Shown: positions 26,501-31,433, counted from the stretch's first letter. The stretch is 64,000 bases of DNA from Bacteroidales bacterium (GCA_017632935.1 JAGBQJ010000030.1:19516-83515); one strand, 5' to 3'. Numbers and translations are program-made. Notes: a model not told the origin generated them from the letters alone.

Positions 26501-29301
26501 GATTGTTTGGTCATGTCAATGGCTCTGTTGAGCGCACCTTCGTGGTGAGCGGCACGGTCAGTCCCAAGGTTTCGATCGATCTCCTCAACACCGATATGTT
26601 CAACATCGGTGGTTTGGCCGGCGGCCTCCAGAACGCAACGCTGGCCAACAGCGAAGCTGCGCTTCATATCTATGCTCCAGACGAGGCCAATTACCATGTT
26701 GCTGCAGGCGGCTTGGTGGCCAAGGTGATGCCAGGTGGCGAGATACACTCGTCGATGGCCATGCCTGTGATGGAGACTACTGACAAAACCGTTGAAAATG
26801 CTACTGGAGCGTCAGTGGGTGGTCTGGTAGGTAATGCCGCGGGTGGCAATGTCTACAATTCGTTCGTGAATGCGCAATTCAATGTGTATGGTAATCCCAA
26901 GGCGGGTGGCTTGATGGGCAGCAATGATGGAGCGAAGGTGGAGAACTGTTATGTGGCCTTTAATAATACCCCTACAGAGGATCTGAACTTTGACGGCCTT
27001 GTAAGTGATGGGTACAGTGACTTCGACAGCTGCTATGTCCAGACTGGCTATCCATACATGGGCGTGACAGAAGACCGCGGTCACCACTTTACGGCCACCA
27101 ACAGCTCCGACTTGTATGGTTACATGTATAAGGACAACACGGTGAAGAAGAGTGCGACCGTCGCAGGTGCTACAGTCGACACGGCCATGTTCCGGATGCT
27201 GAACCACTGGGTGGACGGAAGGAACAAGACGGGGAACAAATACGCCCGTTGGTCGCGTCCGGGCTTGTCGGAAATCAACGGCGACTATCCTGTGCTGTTG
27301 CTCGACGACATTGATGGTACTACGGCTCACCAAGGTGACTTCAGCACGGTGGCTACCATCCATGGTACTAATGTTTTGCAGTATGGCGGTACGGTACGCG
27401 ATGGTAAACAGCTTGACGGTGCTATTGAACGAATGGTTGCAGGCAGTGCAAAAGATGCAGGCGATGCCCTCTTCGTTTATGGCGACATCACAGAGACACC
27501 GAGCAAGAATCCGGCCTCGAATACCAAGATTAGCATCCAGGAGGATGTGGCCATCATGAATCCGGGTACCCTGAGTGCCTATGACAACACCTATGTCGGT
27601 ATCACCTTCGACAACTCGTTTGGTAAGGCGACGGCGACGCCGGGCATGAACGATGGCCTCTTCGGGTCGGATAACCTGGATCTGCCCCGCGACTGGCACA
27701 TGTTCTCCACACCGCTGAGCAATGCGCCGCTGGGATTCGATTATCTCGGCGACAATGTGGCTGGCAGCCAACACAAAAACAACCCGTGGGAGAATCCTGA
27801 TGGTGAGTTCAGCTGGATTACCACACGGCCCAACAACGAGGTTTCTGATGCTGATGGTTTGGGTTACCGTTACTGGATGAAGTCTTATGAAACGGCAGAC
27901 GGCTATTTCCCGACCACGCGTGGTTATGACTTGACTGGCAACGTGAGCGACTGGTTCATTGAGAACAGTGACGAATGTCCTTCCTCAGGCAACACGTTCC
28001 TCAACCGCTATCCCTACGGTATGGACTTCTACACTTGGAACGAGCCGGAATACCACTGGATCAACTTCAAGCGCAACGGTCCTAACCACTGGCACAGCGA
28101 TACGCCACATGTCCATCTGGACTATAAGCCTGCTGAGGTGAAGGAAGGACAGACTCCATACACCACGAACCAGAATGAGGACAACCTTATTGTGGGACGT
28201 GGCTATATGGCCGCCATCGCTACCGAGACCTTCATGCAGAGCCACGGCTTGCTGAATGCAGGAGACCAGAGCATTATACTGACGAATAATGGCTGGAAAA
28301 TCAAAGGCTGGAACATGGTGGGCAATCCTTTCCATGGCTATCTTGACTTCAATGAACTTGGTAAAGCTGACGGACCCAATGAAGATGTACTGACGCATCA
28401 CGATAATAATGGAGAGGATGAAGGCGCGTTCTATGTGATTTATGATGCCGACAAATACCAGAACAGGAATGCCAGTACAGCCTACAGGTACTATCCTGTG
28501 AAAGGATCCCCAGAAGGAGCCGACTATGCCGACCGCTTCCTGCATCCGCACCAAGGCTTCTATGTGAAGACAGACACGCATTTGAGTGAGTTGAAGATTA
28601 ATGAGAATATGTTGGTGACGCGCGACTTTGTTGAGAAAAATGGTGGCAGCCATTTCCGCGCTACACAACCGTCCTATCCTTTGGTCAACCTTTACTTGAA
28701 CAGCGACAAGGGCTGCGCCGACGTGACGGTCATCGAGTTTGAACGTCCCGAGTGGGGTGGTGCACGCAAGGTGAAGGAGCTGCGCGTGGGTGATGGCTTG
28801 TTCTACGCCCACCACGGAGACACCTATTATGCCGCGCTCTTCGCCAAGGAAGGCATCGACCGCGTGCCGCTGTGGTTTGAGGCCAAGGAAGACGACATCT
28901 TCACCATGAAGTGGAACATGGCCAACGGCAACTTCCACAGCATGTACCTCATCGACAACATCACGGGCGTGCAGTACGACATGTTGCGGAACGACACCTA
29001 CACCTTCGAGGGCCACAAGGAGGACTATCCTTCGCGCTTCCTCATCGTCTTTGACTTGACCGATGTGGAAGAGTTTGAGGATGACAACGAGCATCCGTTT
29101 GCCTTCTTCAATGGCTCCGAGTGGGTGGTCACCGGCGAGGGTGATTTGGAATTCATCGACATGCTTGGCCGCGTGTTGGCCAAATCGCATATCAGCGGAC
29201 AAAACAGGATCACGTTGCCTATGGTGGCTGACGGTCCTTATCTGTTCCGCCTGACCAACCATAAGGAAACTAGAATTCAAAAAGTCATCGTAACAAAATA
29301 G
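8536..29301 (+). CDS. 6,921-aa VYGGG-repeat giant protein with T9SS type A sorting domain
   Basis: A Sec signal peptide ends ASA|Q near residue 36. An ATG at 8566 (MKFWKAR) is an alternative start that still keeps the signal peptide. Residues ~37-5,155 are the aromatic-GG repeat array. Residues ~5,155-5,985 are non-repetitive, with a short beta-helix-like stretch near 5,680-5,880 (GGALYV, KVTITGN). GLUG-like motifs follow (~5,985-6,150: GLFGHVNG, GGLVGNAAGG, GGLMGSNDG). Then come two 'W-x-M-x-(S/G)-x-P' segments typical of T9SS substrates (DWHMFSTPL ~6,385; GWNMVGNPF ~6,590). A C-terminal beta domain (~6,850-6,921: IDMLGRVL ... GPYLFRLTNH ... KVIVTK) matches type A sorting domains. The inferred route is Sec, then T9SS, then attachment to or release from the cell surface. 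A solenoid fibre or adhesin is the best guess; substrate and partner are unknown. The mass is roughly 0.7 MDa, which is extreme for a bacterial protein. Confidence 0.88.
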   Translation: MEYTYKRQYRMKFWKARRKTFLLMAMLLSGGVASAQVVVKGNVYGGCEYGEVVGNTTEKGNTSVNINGGTIGDPLSLKARVLDNNAQFSERVNQGNVYGGGDGYKITGHTGDNNDIPVFDPNAGRVQRNTEVIIGGNAVVRRAVYGGGNIATVGMCSVNETTGVATYTSGGQTNVTITDNALVGPKKTDLTAPSEAALTQASTDFGETISQSMYIDTAFKYLGGNEGWVFGGSRGVSGEELKHLSFVNTTIVAINGNAQLMTVFGGGENGHVQTSTNVTIGGNAVVGGIPLHGSGSITIPSGSGEYSGATFTAAVNETYEDGFGVGSMVYRGSVFGGGKGTDFVSWLSPKLYDYDAGRVYGNSNVTVEETPTIYNRVYGGGAIASVGTFTYASNSHTVTGISGNTGHTYVTVTGGTIGTDGHNNGEVYGGGRGYPGRAQKATETTTTTLHQAPDLAYVGHTHVTVEGGAVKNSVYGGGANGHVQGDATVLIKQTNSSIPTTIGIEDLGTWHSNVYGAGGGTAQYKDTKIVNGNPEEFTHHSITAGRVFGDVNLTIEGGKIWHNVYGGGSLASVGTYLAKDSNNQTIPYVGGGNITINITGGEIGKDGNDNGMVFGSGRGEVVAPGAFLDSLTYAAYTTVNIGSGTVNQETGEATNLSGSAKINGSVYGSGENGHVYLQSTINIFGGTIGIAAADYDPANPDPHFTHRGNVYGAGCGTDKYDSDNDTHGDTYSPNSGYVWGNTFINIYGGYISRNVYGGGAIGSVGVLGGTVPHTNTSTQAALSWPYDLSFGSIPNESGTMVSTGKATINIRGGHIGTKAAPMTSGNVFGSCRGDVGPLGVMEDLAFARETEVTVNFTPTVTSMDDVDENNTITPNVIIGSVYGSGEDGSVYENTKVTVTNGLIGGSVFGGGSGTTTYKGRLKSTNGTDDNPNDDYWMENVDLRSITAGKVYGNTVVEINGGYVLHNVYGGGNLASVGKGNYIGYGEMTSSTSGPVDPPGNSGKCTVTLKGGTIGTTGLPDENGNLNGYVYGSSRGTTFPVVNNPQGTPRYDYSRDFFLGYANKTEVNIGDANTGPTIMGSVFGGGDNGHVRWHTNVTVTNGEIGVAYEPEQDEHITDDKWVYRGNVHGAGRGIDKIVGSTTDYCQSAGSVTLNTTVTVNGGIIHRNVYGGGLLSTIGPPPTGYNPGTSTCYVNINGGTIGEELTSGDEPLYGGDIFGGSRGILDMQHANLNSFASASNTEVNIDNNANVLGNVYGGGELGQVKLESQVNLIAGTTKGSVFGGGKGDVTEVIAGAVKGNSTVDMTGGTVERSIYGGGKMGSVGTFTAHTTYNYTSGTHSGSSVDVPTACEDDTGLATVIVKGGFVGKDGSLMPWTNHNIEDDDRGWIFCGAQGVADSITYYKAPALGVVGSTYLEINKATGENPPAAPVITASVYGGSENGLVLGNTHVVIADGQIGTGHYVENGVHKWDPAYNETKWTNAIAAIGNPTSINTIAAQFHECDAWTYASPYQVYDIYANETSHPNNDSGHADYQMAALEATNGQSFFGNVFGGGSGYYPIATGVWRRTAGQVNGNAVVDITGGHILTNVFGGNEMTDVKGKCTINMSGGTVGIPRTVTQIQNNPTQGNIYGAGMGDFRSMFDTYTDVNETEVNVTGGTVFGSVFGGSEEGHVLGHAVVNIGQGEGKTTRIGTTGYSGYDGHVFGGGRGNAKKLNRKDPDPEKDYNIANFASGRVGGKATVTMTNGTVMGNLYGGGLVARTGVGETGSFDTYVTGTSYDSQNHGVTTVALSGGIVGNPTSNNGTDANKGYYLLLSEEQMGNVYGGGRGDKADFIEDDLGRAAKAVVNITSTSSGYPTIYGSVFGGGQMANVGHWRGYGANQGYAEGTSLTTVTITGSPIIGTAREFSNDYATSSHPQTEFETINEKTRLHHTRTGNVFGSGQGAVRLKHNEQGNLIGTGHPEGLEHGHCGQTQVDISGSPTIMSSVYGGADRGVVWGNTDVRIAGGTIGTLANADDTNNDNKYYYGSVYGGCYGMDAYYHMHLPTDTPEQVVDSINKKVGHVYGKTYVELTGGTVHGNVFGGGNLGTVDGLCEVKISKTGSGTGPEIGPLESGTSMNASVYGGGKGFYEDPNELRKKYANVGSTKVTVEGGNIKGSVFGGGSESHTLGNTEVIVHNGANIGTDGLSTWDGNIFGGGRNFLNTNNTNGRVAGNVTITMDGGSIQGSIFGGGRMALTGVDEDGNFPTTSWTVADHGNVTINVSGTTSGSDNNITYNTVIGNGSDQGIHLLTGSDESVGDIFGSGKGDTKEYDDILAGCVTNTTINITGSPRIHGAVFGGGEMASIGWLDSDNNIIDGTGEATIKIGDSEADKPVIGTYLELNHDYLDGSITINGHGYPRSPWTIIETEGGVERLVHTCTGNVFGGCQGDVDFEDWDDEVSSTWNNWPYMGRSKKSTITVNGGTIMGNVFGGPEQGTMDGNTTITINGGTIGTQVTASNNDKYYFGGVYGAGYGSDDSNEDNHAITVNGVATTAKMRAGRVYGNVHTDVFGGTINGDVYGGASFAYVGGEGTSPNGDVELNIGYKTTTTDSETDEEVDNFYGEAKILGSVYGANNRSGTPYGKVEVNVYKTKHWVDEQLGSNYAPETPEDGWTHELLMDNTNGGTTAYPKPQQYALREVFGGGNRASFTPNQTGREFSTNGRRTTVHIWSCENTIRDLYGGGNAADIGTSANNADIDLIVDGGRFYRVFSGGNGESGTPANIYGWANNTINSGVINELYGGGNQAGNILHTNLTINEEPNGCAEFIDNTFGGSNEAPIIGDVETDLLCGEGSAYEFYGGTNNADIYGNVTLNVHGGFTENLYGGSKGSERPANIKKFPTIPDPRPEPGQEGYDAMLDRVYQYMIDHHIEAGYGGNVIVNLYGGTIKNVFGGSNISGNIEGNIWVNVIDIENADCPLDITNLYGGCNNTDYEPVDHTAANPVISPVVNVVHIKETNTTPGYIRHNVFGGSLGHNSDVVANPVVNIGYDATTMAGYIPAGYTVKPAAQRNVKVAGNVYGGGEEGIVNGSTTVNVFEGEVGLMEYFDSDEDDEDPTLDVVNHVKYDGTNYGGSVFGGGMGSKEDADHGRVKGNSTVNIKGGHVQYNVYGGGELASVGEHTPVYETVNEEPVLVDFVPDEDNGLATVNVTGGQVGPAPMVGTFGGKTYNIPIALNGYDGYVFGGGKGEGDDAATAYKTFANVNSTSVTVQMPMDDGNHANRIWGSIFGGAEDGHVLGDAYTYFRSGLMGTDGTTSYDGNIFGGGRNYSRKNTTAGRVGGNTHVEMTNGQIYGNIYGGGRLALTGTALNGIKPLGEGRYQALRDDPDANTKKYGHTFVYVKGGTVGNDTKVDVAVGNNQTVKMPLIETFSTYSMGNVYGGGKGSEEGLVDYPKTSALLVSLTKNTTVEISQEDDDVPTRIWGIVFGGGETANVGQFSWHQVGDNHGTVSDIRISEGLAKVRIHGGIIGADRAKMRYEKDPDYPYYPRFNDDLGYVYGGCEGISDDPDKVDDDNNPVYPDVQAGPTSASTTSLINLLATVNNTDVRITGGWVKASVFGGGESGHVRGNTKVTLKGGQIGAGYDENEDEDEQPYTDGIGDTPNQFVNPATTEIITSNSLKGTYHWDYGETLHPGEENEVTIYSPYDPVDVMNGTKPSDGKSWFGNVFGGGSGWFPYIKNEGTAQDPDYKSYWNPESGKVWGNTEVIIADSIRNGNIVSKPHILNNVYGGNEMTDVGGNAIVTMNGGTIGVPRISDDINTLPTFGYLFGGGCGDPRAESLALNNVGGKTVVTVTGGIIYGSVYGGAEDGHVIGNTEVYVGQGEGKTTIIGCAGTSYDDGNIFGSGRNYLLKNYTGGRVGGNTLVEMTGGLALGSVYGGGRNAMVGLDEDLIEIDSDTHEVQALQNGPAHGKTTVRVKGGTVGNLAKMRETGHTIGYVYGGGKGSKVGPAGHPAASPLLISLVKNTEVFISQDAADVPTRIYGRVYGGGEVANVGNYGWKPVATAPNISEIQLLSDGQAGQAKVDVSGGVIGLDNMQMKTASGIPDDFGHVFGGGEGWTQKLSDSPVIDVEGNHLVELMATVGNTDVTIDGSAFVLGSVYGGSSEGHVLTNTLVKIKGGQIGAGNGVVDSEGHNRPYTDDEWDYAQYQSLPECAQWDYEEGGAPYDPNIIEGGKPKPGKNGATFYGNVFGGGSGYYPYGVDTDGNSQWLRSAGQVRGNTRVEVTGGHILTSLYGGCETTDVGTYRYSNVIHGEDHVSGGQSTVIMSGGTLGVPRTLAEIQAHPVTCYVFGSGKGDPRFYFNTWTNVWNSKVEIKGTAWVYGSVFGGGEEAHVLNDVDLDVSGNAKIGTLGYSYVDGNIFGGGRGFTGKALTAGTVGGNIDITITGGTMLGSVYGGGRLASVGTYLVDKEYNNGSGMVPNPYYGHFQPGDDHGKITINITGGTIGNDYETATLTHTNSDTYGGNVFGGCMGKYIAWSGSGDKPIWPSLARAKQTVVTISGTAKIKNSVYGGGEIGTVRDNTTVNINGGTIGADYGTSPNKMYCGSVFGGGKGIMEMSTDNDSTMVAAYLAGRVYGNTYVNINGGQVYENVFGGGKVASVGWVKTDGTFVNGEATVKMTGGIIGPLDYSGVNAYIFGGPKGGQNDDMKPYCNVNSTSVEVDYTDSNANRVWGSLFGGGSDGHVLGNASVTLKNGTVGTEGATGYDGNIFGGGRNYHELSLTAGRVGGNITVNMQGGQLMGCIFGGGRQGLTGIDMNGTAVDDNNHGNVTVTMSSGTIGKSTEAHSYMGQVFGGGKGDNTKDDDDVDFYKRMGETRSTNVTISGGKVYGNVYGGSENGRVLQNAEVTINGSALIGAESSESAFQGNVYGGGLGMEPYAGTDPAEDNPNAGHVFGLSRVNIKGGTVTKSVFGGGNKGLVNVARIVNVEAGTVYEDVFGGNRTIPDAEGVVNNSLKTVNIRGGQINGNVYGSSYDATEGNAPDPDVTPWPSGETYWSSFVNITGGTIGEDVYGAGYGGTVYGSNCVLIGLEAIKKAPTYVNLNGSHNDENQANKYAKDGISGNGYPTPAKIKIMGNVYDGSDHFGSGEEPMWNNFDIRGYSQTFLDGTGYNTADDNEGSTDKPYMNIEGGLYGCGTLCESGKKGRQILVRNYGERITKGGEGADKDNMEDATRTLTTIQRGGYVLLDNSNIHLSGAIDISKKFPDRKFGVLQVDNGFYATNASGLVLGEVGAPAWMDSITEVRSLYLRGTNTTSYDHIDAMQNSDYWEMVGINYSNNRLYRTVTSTGQDDFLAVDKENVIIFNGNSKLWVRNYNTTADKILYGQLYGFFRVKADYYQPEGTETFAYARPKLSPHVNRIDISDIVPGFNPDQDRLNPDDGGFLSYNTSHNTFVKGGITVLGWEYLNAWDGDDGGNTFTNTKQYPYFNISQVSKSDVNSLNTEDYRVWMLPYTLGNKWYVDGRGIGNGGWGQDKDHQNNWGDYPDMPKLSISGANGICNDETINLSRPKFNPAEDVIFVVGPVSALAENENLNKWPTEHPLKLYRYPGGHPMSNGQKDATHIGSSPYPSTPPADTDYAGLVGNEETALSTAGPGPNYGAIINANRTDKPMVMDNVVVNGLYTYDAVDMQELDIPAAATHPINFADEKVKVHMPMVVTTPGAKLTLKGGTVLEGGYNNTDASGTFTIGDNSVKNFYLNPDFNDLAFNATGKYNGGALYVATDQPAVGEDPAVPTTVNVEGKVTITGNLQKNGSSTIKSNVYLPTFDKSLTITAPLAVGTEIGVTSPIRNTSDDYRDNTLSPVAMVEKSEATPAANGDIASTVWSQGNFLDDQDWFFGNGGHTTYYDNLGYEGAGNEYRSLYFGWTWANVVREAPSGFDVSNIDSKEDLAWLISLNTGMNGATATNFSGQDLLQKTDLDMKQYVWVPIGDDSHNGFEHKSFAGHFDGQGHLIKNINIDYIGRGDTRYEHQDYGLFGHVNGSVERTFVVSGTVSPKVSIDLLNTDMFNIGGLAGGLQNATLANSEAALHIYAPDEANYHVAAGGLVAKVMPGGEIHSSMAMPVMETTDKTVENATGASVGGLVGNAAGGNVYNSFVNAQFNVYGNPKAGGLMGSNDGAKVENCYVAFNNTPTEDLNFDGLVSDGYSDFDSCYVQTGYPYMGVTEDRGHHFTATNSSDLYGYMYKDNTVKKSATVAGATVDTAMFRMLNHWVDGRNKTGNKYARWSRPGLSEINGDYPVLLLDDIDGTTAHQGDFSTVATIHGTNVLQYGGTVRDGKQLDGAIERMVAGSAKDAGDALFVYGDITETPSKNPASNTKISIQEDVAIMNPGTLSAYDNTYVGITFDNSFGKATATPGMNDGLFGSDNLDLPRDWHMFSTPLSNAPLGFDYLGDNVAGSQHKNNPWENPDGEFSWITTRPNNEVSDADGLGYRYWMKSYETADGYFPTTRGYDLTGNVSDWFIENSDECPSSGNTFLNRYPYGMDFYTWNEPEYHWINFKRNGPNHWHSDTPHVHLDYKPAEVKEGQTPYTTNQNEDNLIVGRGYMAAIATETFMQSHGLLNAGDQSIILTNNGWKIKGWNMVGNPFHGYLDFNELGKADGPNEDVLTHHDNNGEDEGAFYVIYDADKYQNRNASTAYRYYPVKGSPEGADYADRFLHPHQGFYVKTDTHLSELKINENMLVTRDFVEKNGGSHFRATQPSYPLVNLYLNSDKGCADVTVIEFERPEWGGARKVKELRVGDGLFYAHHGDTYYAALFAKEGIDRVPLWFEAKEDDIFTMKWNMANGNFHSMYLIDNITGVQYDMLRNDTYTFEGHKEDYPSRFLIVFDLTDVEEFEDDNEHPFAFFNGSEWVVTGEGDLEFIDMLGRVLAKSHISGQNRITLPMVADGPYLFRLTNHKETRIQKVIVTK
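12828..14150 (+). repeat. long super-repeat B, copy 1
   Basis: Landmark order: VYGGSENGLVLGNT, GQIGTG, a Trp/Tyr-rich insert, FGNVFGGGSGYYP, GGHILTNVFGGNEMTDV, GGTVGIPRT, GMGDFR, GHVLG, GQGEGKTT, YDGHVFGGGRG, GRVGG, GNLYGGG and VFGGGQMANVG. Two further copies start at 19279 and 20896. Ends are approximate. Confidence 0.7.
16190..17760 (+). repeat. large module A, copy in second giant gene
   Basis: Matches the modules at 3510 and 6425 of the upstream gene in order and spacing: SVYGANNRSGTPYGKV, YKTKH, YALREVFGGGNRASF, CENTIRDLYGGGNAADI, GGRFYRVFSGGNGE, PANIYG, ISPVVNVVHI, GNVYGGGEEG. This indicates module exchange or duplication between the two genes. Confidence 0.7.
19279..20610 (+). repeat. 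long super-repeat B, copy 2
   Basis: Same order as the copy at 12828: VFGGGESGHVRGNT, GQIGAG, FGNVFGGGSGWFP, NNVYGGNEMTDV, GGTIGVPR, GCGDPR, GHVIGNT, GQGEGKTT, DGNIFGSGRN, GRVGGNT, SVYGGGR and VYGGGEVANVG. Confidence 0.7.
20896..22160 (+). repeat. long super-repeat B, copy 3
   Basis: Same order as the two earlier copies: VYGGSSEGHVLTNT, GQIGAG, YGNVFGGGSGYYP, GGHILTSLYGGCETTDV, GGTLGVPRT, KGDPR, AHVLND, DGNIFGGGRG, GTVGGN, SVYGGGRLASVG. It follows almost directly on the tail of copy 2. Confidence 0.7.
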
Positions 29302-29306
29302 GGAGG
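29302..29306 (+). promoter_or_regulatory. strong Shine-Dalgarno site before small exported protein
   Basis: GGAGG lies 8 bases before the ATG at 29315, immediately after the stop of the 6,921-aa gene. Most genes here have no such site, so this one stands out. It supports translation of the short downstream gene from the same message. Confidence 0.6.
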
Positions 29307-29314
29307 AATAAGTT

Positions 29315-29581
29315 ATGAAGAGTTTGAATAGAAAAATAGTCTTGTTTGTAGTTGTCCTGCTCATGTTGGCAGGGCCGCTTAAGGCGCAAGTGTACATCAT
29401 GGAAGATGAGTTCGAGGGTACACTGCGCTCGGGTTACGAGGACTTTGAATTGACAACGCCTTATGAAGGTGGTGATTCGGACCAGCAGTATGCACCTGTT
29501 GGCAACGGCCTGTTGGCTTTGACCTTGCTGGGTGGTGCCTATCTGTTGACAAAACGAAAGAAAAAAGATGAAGAATGTTGA
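29315..29581 (+). CDS. small exported protein with C-terminal hydrophobic segment and basic tail
   Basis: This 88-aa protein has a Sec signal peptide (cleavage LKA|Q near residue 25). A short acidic middle follows (EDEFEGTL, EDFEL, GGDSDQQY), then a C-terminal Pro-Val-Gly-Asn-Gly, a hydrophobic stretch of about 13 residues (LLALTLLGGAYLL) and the tail TKRKKKDEEC. The layout of motif, membrane segment and basic tail resembles proteobacterial PEP-CTERM and Gram-positive LPXTG sorting signals, but no catalogued signal was matched. It sits 13 bases after the giant T9SS protein with its own GGAGG, so co-transcription is likely. It may be an inner-membrane partner, a chaperone or anchor for the giants, or a very short substrate of an unknown sortase-like enzyme. 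The gene call is firm; the function is unknown. Confidence 0.75.
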   Translation: MKSLNRKIVLFVVVLLMLAGPLKAQVYIMEDEFEGTLRSGYEDFELTTPYEGGDSDQQYAPVGNGLLALTLLGGAYLLTKRKKKDEEC

Positions 29582-29630
29582 TTTTTTCCCTGTTTTCAGT
29601 GTAAAAATGAGAGGATAAATGGTTTTTTCC

Positions 29631-29638
29631 TATTTTTG
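29631..29638 (+). promoter_or_regulatory. Bacteroidota -7 box before acyl-CoA synthetase
   Basis: TATTTTTG fits the TAnnTTTG consensus of the Bacteroidota primary sigma factor and lies 20 bases before the start codon at 29659. No good -33 TTG was found at the expected distance. Confidence 0.5.
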
Positions 29639-29658
29639 TGCAAGATTGAAAGAACAAT

Positions 29659-31428
29659 ATGGAAATAAAAAGAGTATTCGACCTTCTCGACCATTACGTT
29701 GAGAAATACCCCAACCAACAGGAAGCCATAGCCGGAAAAAAGAACGGCCAATGGGTGAAATACAGCTCCACATCCTATAAAGAACACGCCGATGCGCTGA
29801 GTTATGCCCTCATCGAGCTGGGCATCGAGAAAGGCGACAAGGTGGCGATGATCCTCACCAATCGCCCCGAATGGAACATGCTCGACATGGCCGTCAGCCA
29901 AGTCGGTGCCATCACCGTGCCGGTGTATCCCACCATCAGCGAGGAGGACTACCGTTACATCCTTCACGACTGCGATGCCAAGATGGTCATCATCGACGGC
30001 CTCAGCGTGATGAACAAGGTGACGAACATCCTTCCCGATGCGCCCAACGTGAAGCTGGTCTACACCATGGTTGACCGCGAGAAATATCCCTATTTCGACC
30101 AACTGCTGCAACTCGGTAGGGAACATCCTCACATCGAGGAGCTGGCTGCCCGCAAGGCCGCCGTCGACGAGATGGAATGCGCCACTATCATCTATACTTC
30201 TGGTACCACTGGGACGCCTAAGGGCGTGATGCTCTCGCACCACAACCTGATGAACCAGTTCCCGAACTTCCACTACACCATCAGCGACACGTCCAACAAG
30301 GCCTTCAGCTTCCTGCCGGTGTGCCATGCCTACGAGCGCGCGCTGAATTATTGCTACCAGTATCGCGGCATGTCCATCTACTATGCCGAGAGTCTGGGCA
30401 CCATCGCCAGCGACATGCGTGACGTGCATCCCACGATGATGTGCGCTGTGCCGCGTGTGTTGGAGCGTTTCTACGATGCAATTGTGCAGTCGGGCAAGAA
30501 GCAGAAAGGTATCAAGAAGCGCATCTTCTTCTGGGCTGTGCGCCTTGGCGAGCGTTACAAGATCGAAGCCGAAAGCCGCAATTGGTTCTATGACAGAAAA
30601 CTGGCACTTGCCGACAAGCTGGTGTATGCCAAGATCAGGGAAGGCATCGGCGCCGACAACTTCGACATCATCGTGTCGGGCGCCGCTGCCATCTCGCAGA
30701 AGATTGCAGGCTTCTTCTCGGCCATCAAGATGCCGGTGTTCGAGGGTTACGGTCTGACCGAGACTTCTCCCGTGATCGCCGTCAGTAACCGCAACCCGCA
30801 TGGTCGCGAGGTGGGTTATGTGGGACAACCTTTGCCTGGCACTGAGGTGAAGATTGCCGAGAACGGCGAAATCCTTTGCCGTGGTCACAACGTGATGATG
30901 GGCTACTACAAGCAGCCCGAGCTGACCAAGGAAGTCATCGACGAGGAAGGTTGGTTCCACACGGGCGACATGGGCGAGTTCAACCAATACAACCAGCTGA
31001 AGATCACGGGTCGTATCAAGAGCCTGTTCAAGACCTCAGGCGGTAAGTACATCAACCCCGACATGATTGAAGCCAAGTTCTGCGCCTCCAAGCTGATTGA
31101 ACAGATTTTGGTGGTGGGCGAAAACCAGAAATTCGCCGGAGCCCTCATCATCCCGAGCTTTGCCGACCTGAAGGCCTGGTGTGCCGAGGAGAACATCCCT
31201 TACACGACCAATGAGGAGATGATTCAGAATCCCGAAGTACTGAAGCGCTTCGCCGCCGAAGTCACCGAGCTAAACAAGGGTTTGGGTGAGACTGAGAAGA
31301 TCAAGAAGCACGTGCTGCTCGCCGACGAGTGGAGCATCAACAATGGTTTGCTGACGCCCACGCTTAAGGCGAAACGCAAAATCATCATTGCCAAGTATAA
31401 GGATACTATCGAGAAGATGTTTGCGTAA
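29659..31428 (+). CDS. fadD: long-chain fatty acid--CoA ligase (AMP-forming)
   Basis: At 589 aa it has the usual length for this family. It activates a fatty acid to acyl-AMP and then acyl-CoA. The AMP-binding P-loop signature YTSGTTGTPKG is at residues ~179-189. GYGLTETSP, GWFHTGDMGE and the hinge segment ITGRIKSLFKTSGGKYI follow in the order of ANL-superfamily enzymes. There is no signal peptide, so the enzyme is cytoplasmic or peripheral on the membrane. It is a single-gene unit with its own -7 box, converging on speA. The long-chain preference is inferred from overall similarity to FadD/FAA-type proteins and was not tested. Confidence 0.9.
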   Translation: MEIKRVFDLLDHYVEKYPNQQEAIAGKKNGQWVKYSSTSYKEHADALSYALIELGIEKGDKVAMILTNRPEWNMLDMAVSQVGAITVPVYPTISEEDYRYILHDCDAKMVIIDGLSVMNKVTNILPDAPNVKLVYTMVDREKYPYFDQLLQLGREHPHIEELAARKAAVDEMECATIIYTSGTTGTPKGVMLSHHNLMNQFPNFHYTISDTSNKAFSFLPVCHAYERALNYCYQYRGMSIYYAESLGTIASDMRDVHPTMMCAVPRVLERFYDAIVQSGKKQKGIKKRIFFWAVRLGERYKIEAESRNWFYDRKLALADKLVYAKIREGIGADNFDIIVSGAAAISQKIAGFFSAIKMPVFEGYGLTETSPVIAVSNRNPHGREVGYVGQPLPGTEVKIAENGEILCRGHNVMMGYYKQPELTKEVIDEEGWFHTGDMGEFNQYNQLKITGRIKSLFKTSGGKYINPDMIEAKFCASKLIEQILVVGENQKFAGALIIPSFADLKAWCAEENIPYTTNEEMIQNPEVLKRFAAEVTELNKGLGETEKIKKHVLLADEWSINNGLLTPTLKAKRKIIIAKYKDTIEKMFA

Positions 31429-31433
31429 TAATT

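Noticed and set aside
27985-29400. 471-codon minus-strand frame over the 3' end of the giant gene
   Set aside because: The opposite strand encodes a clear T9SS sorting domain and flanking beta domain; the antisense frame has no family features.
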